Part shown: positions 1 through 5,791 of the stretch, one piece after another
Numbering within the stretch: position 1 is the stretch's first letter
How the letters are laid out: each line of letters begins with the position of its first letter
NCBI GenBank assembly: GCA_903643055.1
Contig: CAHJWV010000361.1
Span: 1 to 5,791 of the forward strand
Length of the DNA stretch: 5,791 nucleotides
Reading direction: 5' to 3'
From: Burkholderiales bacterium
GTDB lineage: Bacteria; Pseudomonadota; Gammaproteobacteria; Burkholderiales; Burkholderiaceae
Notes under the pieces: generated by a model
Database searches by the model: none
Seen by the model: only the letters and a program-made list of their open reading frames with translations
Told to the model about the DNA's origin: nothing
Translations under genes and position numbers: made by a program

Positions 1-568
1 CGATGAAGACATGATCGCCCCAGACCTTGTCCAGCAGTTGCGAGCGGCTGTGCACGCGCTCGGGATGCGTCATGAAGAAATGCAGCAAGCGAAATTCAGT
101 GGGGCCCAAACGAACCTCTTGCGCATCGCGCGACACGCGACGGGTACCGGGGTCAATCTTCAGCGGCCCCACTTCGACCGCCGAATCCAGCGCTTCCGGC
201 GCCTTGCGGCGCAGCACCGCGCGGATGCGTGCCATCAGCTCGTGGGTCGAGAACGGCTTGGTCAGGTAATCATCGGCGCCCGCATCGAGGCCCGAAATCT
301 TGTCGGATTCTTCCGCCCGCGCGGTCAGCATGATGATGGGCAGCTCGCGGGTACGCGCCTGCGAACGCCAGCGCTTGGCCAGCGACAAACCCGATTCACC
401 GGGCAGCATCCAGTCCAGCACCACGAGATCCGGAAGCACACGATCAATCTGCGCCACTGCTTCGTCAGCGGTATACGCAAGCGCCACCTCATAGCCCGCA
501 TGCCGCAGGTTGATCGACATCAGTTCGGCAATTGCCGGTTCGTCTTCAACCACCAAGATCCGACTCAT
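1..568 (-). CDS. phoB: PhoB, phosphate regulon response regulator (3' end cut by window edge)
   Basis: OmpR-family transcription factor. When phosphorylated by PhoR under phosphate limitation it binds Pho boxes and activates the pst operon and other Pho genes in the cytoplasm. The 189 visible codons hold a complete receiver domain (about 1-120): acidic pocket E8/D9, phospho-acceptor D52 in LDWMLPGESG, T82 in IIMLTAR and K104 in TKPF. The start of the winged-helix domain follows (about 130-189), with GPTEFRLLHFF and MTHPERVHSR as in E. coli PhoB. The stretch holding the recognition helix and C-terminal hairpin, about 40 residues by comparison with E. coli, lies beyond the left edge. The ATG at 568-566 is chosen because MSRILVVEDE is the canonical N-terminus and GAGAGGA precedes it at good spacing. 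It begins 28 bp after phoU, with no Pho box in the gap, so it is probably co-transcribed with pst-phoU. Identification is very secure; phoR probably follows. Confidence 0.96.
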   Translation of the reverse strand, partial: MSRILVVEDEPAIAELMSINLRHAGYEVALAYTADEAVAQIDRVLPDLVVLDWMLPGESGLSLAKRWRSQARTRELPIIMLTARAEESDKISGLDAGADDYLTKPFSTHELMARIRAVLRRKAPEALDSAVEVGPLKIDPGTRRVSRDAQEVRLGPTEFRLLHFFMTHPERVHSRSQLLDKVWGDHVFI

Positions 569-596
569 GGCTTCCTCTCGACAAAAGACACAGTCA

Positions 597-1304
597 TCAC
601 TTGACCATCGACTCGACAGTGTCGATCGGGTTGTGACGCACGTCGGTCCCCTTGACCACATAGATGATGACTTCGGCCAGGTTCTTTGCGTGATCGCCGA
701 CGCGTTCGATCGCCTTGGCCACAAATATCAGGTCGATGCTCGACGAGATGGTGCGCGGGTCTTCCATCATGTAGGTGATCAACTTTCGCAGCAGCCCATC
801 GAACTCCTGGTCGATCTGATCGTCTTGCCGCAGGACCTCGATCGCCTTTTGCGTGTCGAGCCTCGCAAACGCATCGAGCGCCTTGCGCAACTGAGCCACC
901 GCCAATTCGGCCTCATAGGCCAGATCGTTAACGGGCAGGCGCAGCCGGCTCGACACACCGGTGTTGATCAAGCGCTGCACCGTTCGTGCAATGCGTGCGG
1001 CCTCGTCGCCGACGCGCTCCAGGTTGGCAATGGTCTTGGAGATGGCGATCAGCAAGCGCAGGTCACGGGCGGTCGGCTGGCGTCTGGCAATGATGGTCGA
1101 CAGGTCGCGGTCGATCTCCATCTCCATCGCATTGACGCGCTCTTCGTTGCGCAGCACCTCGGTCGCGATCTCGCCGCTGAAAGTGCTCAACGAATACACC
1201 GCCTGAGCGACCTGGGATTCGACCAGCCCGCCCATCTCTAACACGCGAGTCGAGATGGTGCTGAGTTCGCTGTCGAACTGCGTTGAAAGGTGTTTTTCTG
1301 ACAT
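597..1304 (-). CDS. phoU: PhoU, phosphate signalling regulator
   Basis: Peripheral cytoplasmic protein that, in the known family, couples PstSCAB to PhoR, represses the Pho response when phosphate is plentiful and limits phosphate uptake. It is 235 residues, close to E. coli PhoU (241). It has the two expected tandem PhoU repeats, predicted as two three-helix bundles. Each carries the E-x-x-x-D metal-binding signature in the same form: ERVGDEA at 96-102 (E96, D100) and ERVGDHA at 200-206 (E200, D204). The conserved helix around RDLRLLIAISK (80-90) precedes the first. No signal peptide or membrane segment is present. The ATG is preceded by GGGGAGA seven bases upstream, a strong ribosome binding site within the 14-bp gap after pstB. 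It stands between pstB and phoB, the usual place for a protein that signals transporter state to the PhoR/PhoB pair. No anomalies seen. Confidence 0.97.
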   Translation of the reverse strand: MSEKHLSTQFDSELSTISTRVLEMGGLVESQVAQAVYSLSTFSGEIATEVLRNEERVNAMEMEIDRDLSTIIARRQPTARDLRLLIAISKTIANLERVGDEAARIARTVQRLINTGVSSRLRLPVNDLAYEAELAVAQLRKALDAFARLDTQKAIEVLRQDDQIDQEFDGLLRKLITYMMEDPRTISSSIDLIFVAKAIERVGDHAKNLAEVIIYVVKGTDVRHNPIDTVESMVK

Positions 1305-1318
1305 GGCAATCTCCCCGT

Positions 1319-2104
1319 TCAGCCGAAGCGGCCGGTGATGTAATCCTCGGTGTCCTTCTTCTTTGGCCGCATGAACAGCTCGGCAGTCGGGCCGAACTCG
1401 ATCAAATCACCCAGGTACATGTAGGCGGTGTAGTCGGAGCAGCGCGCCGCTTGCTGCATGTTGTGCGTGACGATGACGACGGTGTAGTCGTTCTTCAGTT
1501 CGTGGATCAGCTCTTCGATCTTGCCAGTGGAGATCGGGTCGAGCGCCGAACAGGGCTCGTCGAGCAACAAGACTTCAGGCTTGATCGCAATGCCGCGCGC
1601 GATGCACAGGCGCTGCTGCTGCCCCCCCGACAAACCGGAGCCGCTTTGGTTCAGCTTGTCGCGCACCTCGTTCCACAAGGCAGCCTTCTTCAGCGCCCAT
1701 TCGACGCGCTCGTCCATCTCGACGCGCGGCAAGGTCTCGAACAGTTTCACACCGAACGCGATGTTGTCGTAGATCGACATCGGGAACGGCGTCGGCTTCT
1801 GGAAGACCATGCCGATCTTGGCGCGAACCAACGAGACGTCCTGCTTCGACTTCAGGATGTTTTCGCCATCGATCAGGATTTCGCCTTCGGCCCGCTGCTC
1901 GGGGTAAAGCTCGAACATGCGGTTGAAGGTGCGCAGCAAAGTCGACTTGCCGCAGCCCGACGGGCCGATGAACGCAGTGACCTTTTTCTCCGGGATCTCG
2001 AGGTTGATGTGCTTGAGGGCATGAAAAGCGCCGTAGTAAAAGTTCAGATCGCGCACTGCCAGCTTGGGGTGGGCGAAGGTCAGGGTATCGACTTTGGAGT
2101 CCAT
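1319..2104 (-). CDS. pstB: PstB, phosphate ABC transporter ATP-binding protein
   Basis: ATPase subunit of the high-affinity phosphate importer. It acts as a dimer on the cytoplasmic face of PstC-PstA and hydrolyses ATP to drive phosphate uptake. It is 261 residues, against 257 in E. coli. All ABC motifs are intact and in order: Walker [10 protein letters not shown] (47-55), Q-loop Q102 in FQKPTPFP, signature LSGGQ (158-162), Walker B VLLLDEP (178-184, catalytic E183), D-loop SALD (186-189) and switch H214 in [21 protein letters not shown] and the C-terminal DYITGRFG are characteristic of PstB rather than of other import ATPases. The N-terminal ~15 residues form a short leader before the core. 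The gap to pstA is 17 bp, and the ribosome binding site is only moderate (GGAACGAG upstream of the ATG), so translation may partly depend on ribosomes arriving from pstA. No defect is visible. Confidence 0.98.
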   Translation of the reverse strand: MDSKVDTLTFAHPKLAVRDLNFYYGAFHALKHINLEIPEKKVTAFIGPSGCGKSTLLRTFNRMFELYPEQRAEGEILIDGENILKSKQDVSLVRAKIGMVFQKPTPFPMSIYDNIAFGVKLFETLPRVEMDERVEWALKKAALWNEVRDKLNQSGSGLSGGQQQRLCIARGIAIKPEVLLLDEPCSALDPISTGKIEELIHELKNDYTVVIVTHNMQQAARCSDYTAYMYLGDLIEFGPTAELFMRPKKKDTEDYITGRFG

Positions 2105-2121
2105 TGAAGCTCGTTCCGAAT

Positions 2122-2997
2122 TCAGTGCTTATTGCGGAAGAAAACCCGCGCCAGGATGTTCAGCGCCAGTACACCCAGCGTGATCAGGAAGACGCCCGCC
2201 CAGGCCAGGCTTTGCCAGTTCTCATACGGGCTCATCGCGAATTTGAAGATCGTCACCGGCAGGTTGGCGATCGGCGCGCCGAGGTTCGTTGACCAGAACT
2301 GGTTCGACAGCGCGGTGAACAGCAGTGGCGCGGTCTCGCCAGCGATCCGTGCAAAGGCCAGCAGCACGCCGGTCATCACACCGGCCCGCGCCGACTTTAA
2401 CGTGACACTGGAGATCACCTTCCACTTGGGTGTGCCCAAGGCATAGGCCGCTTCGCGCAGCGCATTCGGAATCAGCGACAGCATGTTCTCGGTCGTGCGG
2501 ATCACCACCGGAATCACAATCAGCGACAAGGCCAGCACGCCCGCATAGCCGGAATAGGTTTTCATGTGCGCGACGACCGCGGCGTACATGAACAGGCCGA
2601 TCACGATCGACGGCGCCGACAACAAGATATCGTTGATGAACCGGGTCAGGCTACCGAGCAAGTTCTTCTGCCCATACTCAGCCAGATAGACACCCGCCAT
2701 CACACCAATCGGCGTGCCGATGAAGGTCGCCAAGGTGACCATCATCAGCGAGCCGACGATGGCATTGGCCAAGCCGCCGGTCTCGGCTTGCGGTGCAGGC
2801 GTCATCTCCGAGATCACCGCAAAGGTCAGCCCGCCGAAGCCTAAGCGAAAGGTCTCGATCAGAATCCAGATCAGCCAAAACAGGCCGAAGGCCATGGCGC
2901 ACATCGACAACGTTAGTGCCGCGGCGTTGACCGCCTTGCGGCGACGGTGTTTGGCGAGCCGGCGCTGTTGGCCGAGGTCATCGAAGGTGGCGCTCAT
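2122..2997 (-). CDS. pstA: PstA, phosphate ABC transporter permease
   Basis: One of the two inner-membrane permeases of the PstSCAB importer; it pairs with PstC to form the phosphate path. It is 291 residues (E. coli 296). After a basic cytoplasmic N-terminus (KHRRRK, 16-21) six hydrophobic segments can be seen, near 25-49, 78-104, 118-143, 150-168, 204-230 and 263-285. The EAA loop that docks on PstB is [15 protein letters not shown] (181-195). Next comes ARIAGETAP (216-224), with the Arg and Glu conserved in Pst permeases and reported important for transport in E. coli. The ATG overlaps the pstC stop in a 4-base ATGA, and GAGGG lies about 10 bases upstream inside pstC, so translation is probably coupled to pstC. 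Calling it PstA rather than PstC rests on gene order and on the [11 protein letters not shown] motif. Confidence 0.97.
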   Translation of the reverse strand: MSATFDDLGQQRRLAKHRRRKAVNAAALTLSMCAMAFGLFWLIWILIETFRLGFGGLTFAVISEMTPAPQAETGGLANAIVGSLMMVTLATFIGTPIGVMAGVYLAEYGQKNLLGSLTRFINDILLSAPSIVIGLFMYAAVVAHMKTYSGYAGVLALSLIVIPVVIRTTENMLSLIPNALREAAYALGTPKWKVISSVTLKSARAGVMTGVLLAFARIAGETAPLLFTALSNQFWSTNLGAPIANLPVTIFKFAMSPYENWQSLAWAGVFLITLGVLALNILARVFFRNKH

Positions 2998-4016
2998 GAG
3001 CGTGATCCCTCGCCCTTCTTCAGTTGCGCCAGCAACAGCTTGGACATCGACAGCACGACGAAGGTGATGAAGAACAACACCAGCGCCAGATACAGGAGGG
3101 ACGCCTGATGCAGGCCTTCGCTGGCTTCGGCGAATTCGTTGGCAAGCACCGAGGTGATGCTGTTGGCGGCCTCGAACAAGGATGGCCCATTGAGCTGATT
3201 GGCGTTACCGATCACAAAGGTCACGGCCATCGTCTCGCCCAGGGCGCGGCCCAAGCCGAGCATGATGCCGCCGACGACTCCGGTCTTGGTGTAAGGCAGC
3301 ACGACGCGGAACACCACTTCCCAGGTCGTCGCGCCCAGCCCATAAGCTGACTCCTTCAACATCGCCGGCGTCACTTCGAATACATCACGCATGACCGACG
3401 CGACGAACGGAATGATCATGATCGCAAGAATGATCCCGGCCGACAGGATGCCGATACCGACCGGTGCGCCGGACACCAGCTTGTTCAGAAACGGCACACC
3501 GGCCAGCAAGTGCTGCAGCGGCTGCTGCACATAGGTCGCCAACACCGGGCTGAACACCAGCAGGCCCCACATGCCGTAGACGATCGATGGCACCGCCGCG
3601 AGCAATTCAACGGCAATGCCCAAGGGGCGGCGCAGCCAAGCCGGCGATAACTCTGTCAGAAACAACGCAATGCCAAAACTGACCGGCACCGCAATGACCA
3701 GTGCGATCAACGAGGTCATCAGCGTGCCATAGATCATTACCAGGCCGCCATACTTGTCTTGTACTGGGTCCCAGTCACTGGTCCACAGAAAGCTCAAGCC
3801 GTACTCACGGATCGCCGGCGCGGCGCCAACCACCAGCGAGCCGATGATGCCGATCAGCAAGGCCAGCGTCAGCAACGCGGCGCCATGGGCAAGCAGCGAA
3901 AACACGGTATCGGCCCAGGGTACGGTGGAACGCCGGGCGGCCGGCGGACGCCCCAGCGGTTCTGAGCGTGGCCTCGGGGTCTGCGCGTAGTGGGATGCGG
4001 GAAGTGTAGCGGCCAC
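2994..4016 (-). CDS. pstC: PstC, phosphate ABC transporter permease (GTG start)
   Basis: Partner permease of PstA in the phosphate importer, in the inner membrane. It is 340 residues against 319 in E. coli; the excess is mostly an N-terminal cytoplasmic tail (about 1-35) rich in Pro, Arg and Ala. Six hydrophobic segments lie near 37-64, 95-119, 131-158, 186-208, 248-270 and 306-330. Diagnostic stretches include [25 protein letters not shown] (140-152), the EAA loop [15 protein letters not shown] (221-235) and [12 protein letters not shown] (256-267), which holds R257 and E261 corresponding to transport-critical residues of E. coli PstC. The start is GTG at 4016-4014. It is chosen because GGAG sits five bases upstream, the N-terminus MAATLPA resembles E. 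coli MAATKPA, and the next in-frame Met is about 90 residues in, past the first membrane segment. The stop overlaps the pstA start. No signal of damage. Confidence 0.96.
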   Translation of the reverse strand: MAATLPASHYAQTPRPRSEPLGRPPAARRSTVPWADTVFSLLAHGAALLTLALLIGIIGSLVVGAAPAIREYGLSFLWTSDWDPVQDKYGGLVMIYGTLMTSLIALVIAVPVSFGIALFLTELSPAWLRRPLGIAVELLAAVPSIVYGMWGLLVFSPVLATYVQQPLQHLLAGVPFLNKLVSGAPVGIGILSAGIILAIMIIPFVASVMRDVFEVTPAMLKESAYGLGATTWEVVFRVVLPYTKTGVVGGIMLGLGRALGETMAVTFVIGNANQLNGPSLFEAANSITSVLANEFAEASEGLHQASLLYLALVLFFITFVVLSMSKLLLAQLKKGEGSRS

Positions 4017-4018
4017 GG

Positions 4019-4025
4019 CCTCTCC
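4019..4025 (-). promoter_or_regulatory. Ribosome binding site of pstC
   Basis: On the minus strand GGAGAGG lies directly ahead of the GTG codon, with core GGAG five bases away. This strong Shine-Dalgarno match decides the non-ATG start of pstC. It is about 10 bases downstream of the large hairpin at 4036-4062, so that hairpin should leave it accessible. Confidence 0.75.
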
Positions 4026-4035
4026 GGATGGGTTG

Positions 4036-4062
4036 GCGGCGAGGCCTCAAGAGGCTCGCCGC
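4036..4062 (-). other. GC-rich intercistronic hairpin upstream of pstC
   Basis: In the transcript GCGGCGAG pairs perfectly with CTCGCCGC (8 bp). Inside it, after a one-base bulge, CCT pairs with AGG around a CTTG loop. No U run follows, so this is not an intrinsic terminator. A hairpin between a binding-protein gene and its permease gene is a common device to protect the upstream mRNA from 3' exonucleases or to cause partial attenuation, giving more PstS than PstC/A/B. That role is inferred here. The 10-bp perfect palindrome GTCGATCGAC (4064-4073) lies immediately upstream in the transcript. Confidence 0.6.
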
Positions 4063-4084
4063 GGTCGATCGACAGAGGAATGGG

Positions 4085-4111
4085 TCGCCGGTCCCGATGC
4101 GATATCGGCGA
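4085..4111 (-). other. Possible second intercistronic stem-loop
   Basis: In the transcript TCGCCG and CGGCGA (6 bp) enclose a 15-base loop. Alternatively CCGAT pairs with ATCGG around ATCGC (4094-4108). The two folds are mutually exclusive, and the first shares one base with the neighbouring stem at 4111-4132. The structure is less certain than the other two and may only reflect GC-rich sequence. Confidence 0.3.
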
Positions 4112-4132
4112 CGCCTTTCCCTCACAAGGCGT
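4111..4132 (-). other. Stem-loop just after the pstS stop codon
   Basis: Five bases after the pstS TAA the transcript reads ACGCCTT, an 8-base loop, then AAGGCGT: a perfect 7-bp stem. The following bases are GC-rich without a U tract, so it does not look like a Rho-independent terminator. Its position suits a 3'-end stabiliser for a processed pstS message. Function is inferred. Confidence 0.5.
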
Positions 4133-4137
4133 TGGGT

Positions 4138-5175
4138 TTACTTCAGCGCAATGGCCTTGCCCGAAGCGTCTTTGACCTCGCCCCACTGCTTGCGGATCAA
4201 GGCCTTCACGGCATCCGGCAACGCAACATATTCAAGTTCGCCAGCGGCCTTGTCGCCATGGCTGTAAGCCCAGTCGAAAAACTTCAACACGGCGGCCGCT
4301 TGCGCAGGCTTGTCCTGGGACTTGTGGATCATGATGAAGGTGGCTCCCGTCAGTGGCCAGGCTTCCTTGCCGGGCTGTTCGGTCAGCACTTGATAAAAGC
4401 TCTTGTTCCAGTCGGCGCTGGCAGCTGCAGCCTTGAAATTGACGTCGTCGGGGGCAACAAAGGCGCCATCCTTGTTCTTCAACAAGGTGTAGGTCATCTT
4501 GTTTTGCTTGACGTAGGCATATTCGACATAGCCAATCGAGTTTGGAAGACGGGTTACGAAGGCGGCGACCCCCTCGTTGCCCTTGCCGCCGGCACCGGTC
4601 GGCCAATTCACGGCGGTGCCTTCACCGACCTTCGACTTCCAGTCTTCATTTACCTTCGACAGATAGTTCGTGAAGATGAAGCTGGTACCGGAGCCGTCCG
4701 CACGGCGCACCACGGAAATCGCGGCATCCGGCAAGGTCACGCCCGGGTTCAGTGCGGTCAGCGCTGCGTCATTCCATTTGGTGATCTTGCCAAGATAGAT
4801 GTCGCCCAGCACAGCGCCCGTAAGCTTCAGCTGGCCGGGTTGAATCCCCTGGATGTTGATCACCGGAACCACACCGCCGATCACGGTCGGGAACTGAACC
4901 AGTCCATCCTTACTTAACTCATCGTCTTTGAGCGGCATGTCGGACGCACCGAAATCCACCGTCTTGCCACGGATCTGCTTCAGTCCGGCACCCGAACCCA
5001 CCGATTGGTAGTTGATGCGGGCACCACTTTCCTTGTTATAGGCATCGGCCCATTTGGCATACAGCGGCGCTGGAAACGTGGCGCCTGCACCGGTGACATC
5101 TTCAGCAAAGGCCGTGGCAGTGCTCAAGCCTGCGGCTAGTACAACGGAGGCGGTTCGAATCGACGAGAAATTCAT
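4138..5175 (-). CDS. pstS: PstS, periplasmic phosphate-binding protein
   Basis: High-affinity periplasmic receptor that delivers phosphate to PstC-PstA. The precursor has 345 residues. Residues 1-24 form a Sec signal peptide (Arg near the N-terminus, hydrophobic VVLAAGL, cleavage after AFA), leaving 321 mature residues, the same length as E. coli PstS. The mature start reads [20 protein letters not shown]. Phosphate-contact regions are all present: GAGATFPAP (29-37), SVGSGAG (58-64), DFGASD (74-79) and RRADGSGT (157-164). The start at 5175 is preferred because the signal peptide begins there and AAAGG lies seven bases upstream. An in-frame GTG at 5265 would put the Pho box and -10 element inside the coding region and spoil the signal peptide, so I reject it. 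It is first in the pst operon, preceded by a Pho promoter and followed by hairpins, both consistent with abundant inducible expression. Confidence 0.98.
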   Translation of the reverse strand: MNFSSIRTASVVLAAGLSTATAFAEDVTGAGATFPAPLYAKWADAYNKESGARINYQSVGSGAGLKQIRGKTVDFGASDMPLKDDELSKDGLVQFPTVIGGVVPVINIQGIQPGQLKLTGAVLGDIYLGKITKWNDAALTALNPGVTLPDAAISVVRRADGSGTSFIFTNYLSKVNEDWKSKVGEGTAVNWPTGAGGKGNEGVAAFVTRLPNSIGYVEYAYVKQNKMTYTLLKNKDGAFVAPDDVNFKAAAASADWNKSFYQVLTEQPGKEAWPLTGATFIMIHKSQDKPAQAAAVLKFFDWAYSHGDKAAGELEYVALPDAVKALIRKQWGEVKDASGKAIALK

Positions 5176-5182
5176 GAGAGCA

Positions 5183-5187
5183 CCTTT
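5183..5187 (-). promoter_or_regulatory. Ribosome binding site of pstS
   Basis: AAAGG on the minus strand lies seven bases before the ATG at 5175 and supports that start over the upstream in-frame GTG. The bases around it (AAAGGTGCTCT) can pair with AGAGCACTTT at 5222-5231, which lies upstream of the predicted transcription start; see findings. Confidence 0.7.
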
Positions 5188-5215
5188 CAGGCGAAATGGC
5201 TGAGGGAATGCCAGG

Positions 5216-5221
5216 ACTGTA
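5216..5221 (-). promoter_or_regulatory. -10 element of the Pho-regulated pstS promoter
   Basis: TACAGT matches the sigma-70 -10 consensus at four of six positions and lies exactly 10 bp after the Pho box. That is the geometry of the E. coli phoA promoter (Pho box, 10 bp, TATAGT). No good -35 is present, as expected when PhoB~P replaces -35 recognition. Transcription should begin near 5209, giving a leader of about 34 bases. Confidence 0.75.
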
Positions 5222-5231
5222 AAAGTGCTCT

Positions 5232-5249
5232 GTGACAGCGACATGACAA
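5232..5249 (-). promoter_or_regulatory. Pho box (PhoB binding site) of the pst operon
   Basis: The minus strand reads TTGTCATGTCGCTGTCAC: two direct 7-bp repeats, TTGTCAT and CTGTCAC, separated by four bases (11-bp period). Both match the CTGTCAT/C half-site of the PhoB consensus, with one difference in the first repeat (T for C). The central four bases, GTCG, are less AT-rich than in enterobacterial boxes. It sits ahead of the -10 and pstS on the correct strand, and the same locus encodes PhoB. Confidence 0.9.
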
Positions 5250-5297
5250 TGGTGTGTGGCACCACCCGCCCTCTGTCACGACGAAATGATCAATTTA

Positions 5298-5326
5298 CTT
5301 CGAAAAGCAGCGATCGTCTTCGAAAA
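5298..5326. repeat. Short direct repeat, CTTCGAAAA twice
   Basis: CTTCGAAAA occurs at 5298-5306 and 5318-5326, 20 bp apart (about two helical turns), in the most AT-rich part of the glmM-pstS gap, upstream of the Pho box. Each copy contains the palindrome TTCGAA. It could be a pair of operator half-sites, an UP-like AT stretch or chance; I cannot assign a regulator. Confidence 0.35.
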
Positions 5327-5372
5327 TGAAACCACGCCAAGGTCGAGCATTGGTTGTCATGCAAAACTTTTC

Positions 5373-5395
5373 GCTGTCACAAATCATATGACAGC
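5373..5395. promoter_or_regulatory. Inverted TGTCA dyad upstream of pstS
   Basis: GCTGTCA (5373-5379) and TGACAGC (5389-5395) are perfect 7-bp inverted arms around a 9-bp spacer. The arms are Pho half-site sequences, but arranged head to head rather than as the direct repeat PhoB normally binds. A further TTGTCAT is at 5354-5360 and CTGTCAC at 5273-5279, both on the plus strand. The dyad overlaps TATGAT (minus strand, 5388-5383), which could be a weak upstream -10. It may be an auxiliary PhoB site or the operator of another factor. Confidence 0.45.
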
Positions 5396-5424
5396 AAGAA
5401 CCATTGCAGGCAAAGTCAACGCAC

Positions 5425-5443
5425 GGCGAAATCTTTCGTCGCC
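5425..5443 (-). other. Weak stem-loop after glmM
   Basis: Four bases past the glmM stop the transcript can form a 5-bp stem, GGCGA with TCGCC, around a 9-base loop. No U run follows. It is a poor intrinsic terminator at best, so glmM transcripts may read through towards pstS. Confidence 0.25.
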
Positions 5444-5447
5444 TGGG

Positions 5448-5791
5448 TCAGCTGCGCAGTAGATGGGCCAAGCGCTCAGCGCAGGCTTGTGCCATCGAGG
5501 CATCACGCGCCTCGACCATCACACGAACCAAGGGCTCGGTTCCAGATGGGCGAATCAACAAGCGCCCGTGCCCGACCAGCTCTTGCTGAACGGCAGCTTG
5601 CACTTCAGCAAGCTTGGGTGTGGCCTTCCAATCTTGCCCCGGCCGCAGCCGGACATTGATCAACACCTGCGGGAAAAGCGCCACCGGCGCCAGCAATTGC
5701 GCCAATGACTGACCGCTGCGGCTGATGGCCTGCAGCACCTGTAATGCGCTGACGATGCCATCGCCGGTGGTGTGCTTGTCGAGCGCCAGCA
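5448..5791 (-). CDS. glmM: GlmM, phosphoglucosamine mutase (C-terminal part; 5' end outside window)
   Basis: Cytoplasmic enzyme converting glucosamine-6-phosphate to glucosamine-1-phosphate, on the path to UDP-GlcNAc for peptidoglycan and lipopolysaccharide. Only the last 113 residues are in the window (E. coli GlmM has 445). They begin [20 protein letters not shown], the stretch that follows the sugar-recognition loop in GlmM. They also include the domain-4 phosphate-binding loop [15 protein letters not shown] (80-94 of the fragment), diagnostic of the phosphohexomutase superfamily. The active-site serine and metal-binding loops lie beyond the right edge. [17 protein letters not shown] and RVMVEA favour GlmM over phosphomannomutases such as ManB/AlgC. 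It is codirectional with pst but separated from it by 272 bp carrying a dedicated Pho promoter, so it is probably a separate, constitutively expressed unit. glmM beside pstS is a common arrangement in Burkholderiales. Confidence 0.94.
   Translation of the reverse strand, partial: LALDKHTTGDGIVSALQVLQAISRSGQSLAQLLAPVALFPQVLINVRLRPGQDWKATPKLAEVQAAVQQELVGHGRLLIRPSGTEPLVRVMVEARDASMAQACAERLAHLLRS

Noticed and set aside
11..604. 197-codon plus-strand open frame opposite phoB
   Set aside because: It lies antisense to a clear, motif-complete phoB. The translation is rich in Arg, His and Gln with no recognisable domain, typical of the shadow frame of a GC-rich gene.
510..1241. 243-codon plus-strand open frame opposite phoU
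   Set aside because: It is antisense to an intact phoU, of low-complexity composition and with no family resemblance. It is explained by GC-rich codon usage on the minus strand.
1283..2107. 274-codon plus-strand open frame spanning the whole of pstB
   Set aside because: pstB on the minus strand has every ABC motif. The plus-strand product has no domain and no plausible start signal.
4036..4132. Rho-independent terminator after pstS
   Set aside because: The stems are good but no U tract follows any of them, and pstC continues in the same direction with a strong ribosome binding site. Partial attenuation or mRNA protection fits better.
4033..4917. 294-codon plus-strand open frame opposite pstS
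   Set aside because: It is a shadow of pstS and runs through the intercistronic hairpins. No recognisable protein family or convincing ribosome binding site was seen.
5176..5265. Longer pstS starting at an in-frame GTG at 5265
   Set aside because: It would place the Pho box, -10 and transcription start inside the coding sequence and add 30 residues ahead of a normal signal peptide. The ATG at 5175 has its own ribosome binding site.
5354..5380. A plus-strand Pho box (TTGTCAT and CTGTCAC) driving a divergent gene
   Set aside because: The two motifs are 20 bp apart instead of 11, and to the right on the plus strand there is only the antisense of glmM, so no target gene is visible.
1..5791. A novel defence, mobile or otherwise undescribed system
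   Set aside because: All substantial coding capacity is accounted for by seven well-known, intact or edge-cut housekeeping and phosphate genes. No transposase, integrase, long terminal repeats, array or odd-composition island was seen.

Overview
The window is a compact phosphate-acquisition and phosphate-signalling locus. Every gene lies on the minus strand, so transcription runs from right (5791) to left (1). From upstream to downstream the order is: 3' end of glmM (phosphoglucosamine mutase), pstS, pstC, pstA, pstB, phoU, and the first 189 codons of phoB. The order glmM-pstSCAB-phoU-phoB, the high GC content and the protein sequences point to a betaproteobacterium, most likely of the Burkholderiales. 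That assignment rests on remembered gene order and similarity, not on a search, and I do not name a genus.

Layout. 5448-5791 is the C-terminal quarter of GlmM, cut by the right edge. 5176-5447 (272 bp) is the only sizeable intergenic region. It holds a near-consensus Pho box (5232-5249) with a -10 element exactly 10 bp downstream, and further upstream four extra TGTCA motifs, two of them forming a 23-bp dyad. 4138-5175 is pstS. 4017-4137 is a 121-bp intercistronic gap with several GC-rich hairpins and no U tract. 2994-4016 (pstC) overlaps 2122-2997 (pstA) by four bases (ATGA). pstB (1319-2104) and phoU (597-1304) follow with gaps of 17 and 14 bp, and phoB (1-568) starts 28 bp after phoU.

How it works (family knowledge applied here): PstS binds phosphate in the periplasm, PstC and PstA form the inner-membrane channel, and PstB supplies ATP hydrolysis. 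PhoU links the state of the transporter to the histidine kinase PhoR, whose gene probably lies just beyond the left edge. PhoB~P then binds the Pho box and drives the whole cluster when phosphate is scarce. All catalytic and signature motifs looked for are intact, and I see no frameshift, mobile element, tRNA, rRNA or CRISPR.

This is an ordinary, conserved system. I did not find a novel system. The items worth a second look are regulatory: the Pho promoter architecture, the extra TGTCA cluster, a possible pairing between the promoter-proximal sequence and the pstS ribosome binding site, and the pstS-pstC hairpins.
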